Made by a program: the position numbers and the translations under genes. From Alentia gelatinosa (Eukaryota; Annelida; Polychaeta; Phyllodocida; Polynoidae), in assembly GCA_950022655.1 (NCBI GenBank), contig OX465592.1, positions 4,733,544 through 4,797,543 of the forward strand: a stretch of 64,000 nucleotides of DNA, in the 5' to 3' direction. Shown here one piece after another: positions 63,368-64,000 of the stretch (position 1 is its first letter; every line of letters begins with the position of its first letter). The notes below the pieces were generated by a model, which searched no databases, was not told where the DNA came from, and worked only from the letters and a program-made list of their open reading frames with translations.

Positions 63368-64000
63368 AAGGCATAGAGTAGTTGTACATCAAAAATATGC
63401 AATTGTTAATTAGATCATCCAAATGCAGACCACAGAGTGGTAATCTAAGTATCAATATTACCAAGTACTTTTAACAAACTCCAGTCAGCATGTTTTTGTA
63501 TCATAGCACACCTTAAAATGATTAAATTTTACCTTCTATTGATGTCGATAGAGAGGCTGTATGCCATATGTCGAAGTGTGATGTACGAGTATAAATACAA
63601 CATGGGTCAGAGGGGGTGGTATACCTAGGAGATCTGTCCACAGGTATATAACAATAGCATTTATAAAAGAAACAATCACAAGACAAATGAGTATCAACAT
63701 CACTCAATGACCCAATCATGAGGGAGGCGCTGGGGTAGGTATTCATTTCATTTCACTCATTTGGAGACACATGTCGCAGCATGTGCCACAATCTACAAGG
63801 TTATGCCTGATACACAAGACATAAACTAGGCCAACACATTCACATATCCATATGCATACCCATATTCAAGTTTGCTAACTCACTTTATTGTCCCTATTGA
63901 GGTAAATCTTCCAGTAAATTCATCCCATGAGTTAGTTCTTCTAAATGCTTAAACTGTCAGCAACATCACATCACACACTTCTGCGGGACACAGGTAAACA
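63368..64000. other. Unannotated stretch to the window end
   Basis: Unique AT-rich sequence; nothing recognised. Confidence 0.45.

Overview
This is a eukaryotic nuclear window, gene-poor and very rich in repeats. There are no operons, ribosome binding sites or bacterial genes. What is visible is an intronless tRNA-Cys gene with internal Pol III boxes, AATAAA poly(A) signals, splice-site-like sequences, tRNA-derived SINEs and many foldback (MITE-like) DNA transposons. A SINE at about 43.3-43.8 kb carries a body that I associate from memory with mollusc/lophotrochozoan SINEs, so a marine lophotrochozoan, perhaps a mollusc, is my best guess. The sequence does not prove it.

Only two protein-coding genes look real. 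One is a single-exon 135-codon frame at 16544-16951 (+), with a CpG-rich upstream region and a poly(A) signal at 17265. The other is an 869-codon frame at 35192-37801 (+), preceded by a branch point and 3' splice site. It contains eleven copies of an LPATG..EWPDI motif, a 13-residue DRAPTS repeat and an acidic SDVSS tail. Neither is a family I recognise. GC-rich promoter-like islands lie near 16.35, 29.37, 35.0, 43.1 and 56.9 kb; four of the five (not 43.1) carry a YY1-like AAGATGGC motif. A CCAAT/TATA arrangement lies at 13.9 kb. tRNA-Cys(GCA) is at 53370-53441 (-).

Roughly 30 % of the window, by hand tally, is tandem repeat: about 28 different micro- and minisatellite families with periods from 2 to about 125 bp. 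Most long open frames lie inside these arrays. They are open because the unit lacks stop codons, not because they code.

Much of the remainder is mobile DNA, chiefly a clan of palindromic foldback elements with related termini (TTTATCTCACCCC, TTTATCCTACCCC, TTTATTACCCACC) and interchangeable hairpin cores, often with the loop CTCGGCTTCGCCTCG. Other groups are: five copies of a 150-225 bp element with GGGCCCGTTT termini; a 739-bp Harbinger-like element with 51-bp perfect inverted repeats (19269-20007); a 1.24-kb element enclosing a second one (6915-8158); a 1.34-kb element carrying GTTGTCCGACACCCC motifs (32966-34308); an element whose ends are CTCF-like sites (45.7 and 53.6 kb); and four SINE-like sequences.

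Layout: 0-6.4 kb satellites and foldback elements; 6.5-8.8 kb SINE and nested element; 9.5-16 kb minisatellites, a CACGTG palindrome and broken arrays; 16.3-17.3 kb small gene; 17.7-20.3 kb MITEs; 20.7-24.3 kb large 11-bp and 19-bp arrays; 25-31 kb further arrays and a possible first exon; 33-34.3 kb AT-rich TIR element; 35-38.3 kb large gene; 38.3-52.3 kb arrays, SINEs and an inverted duplication; 53.4 kb tRNA; 53.5-64 kb further elements with long stretches in which I see no gene.
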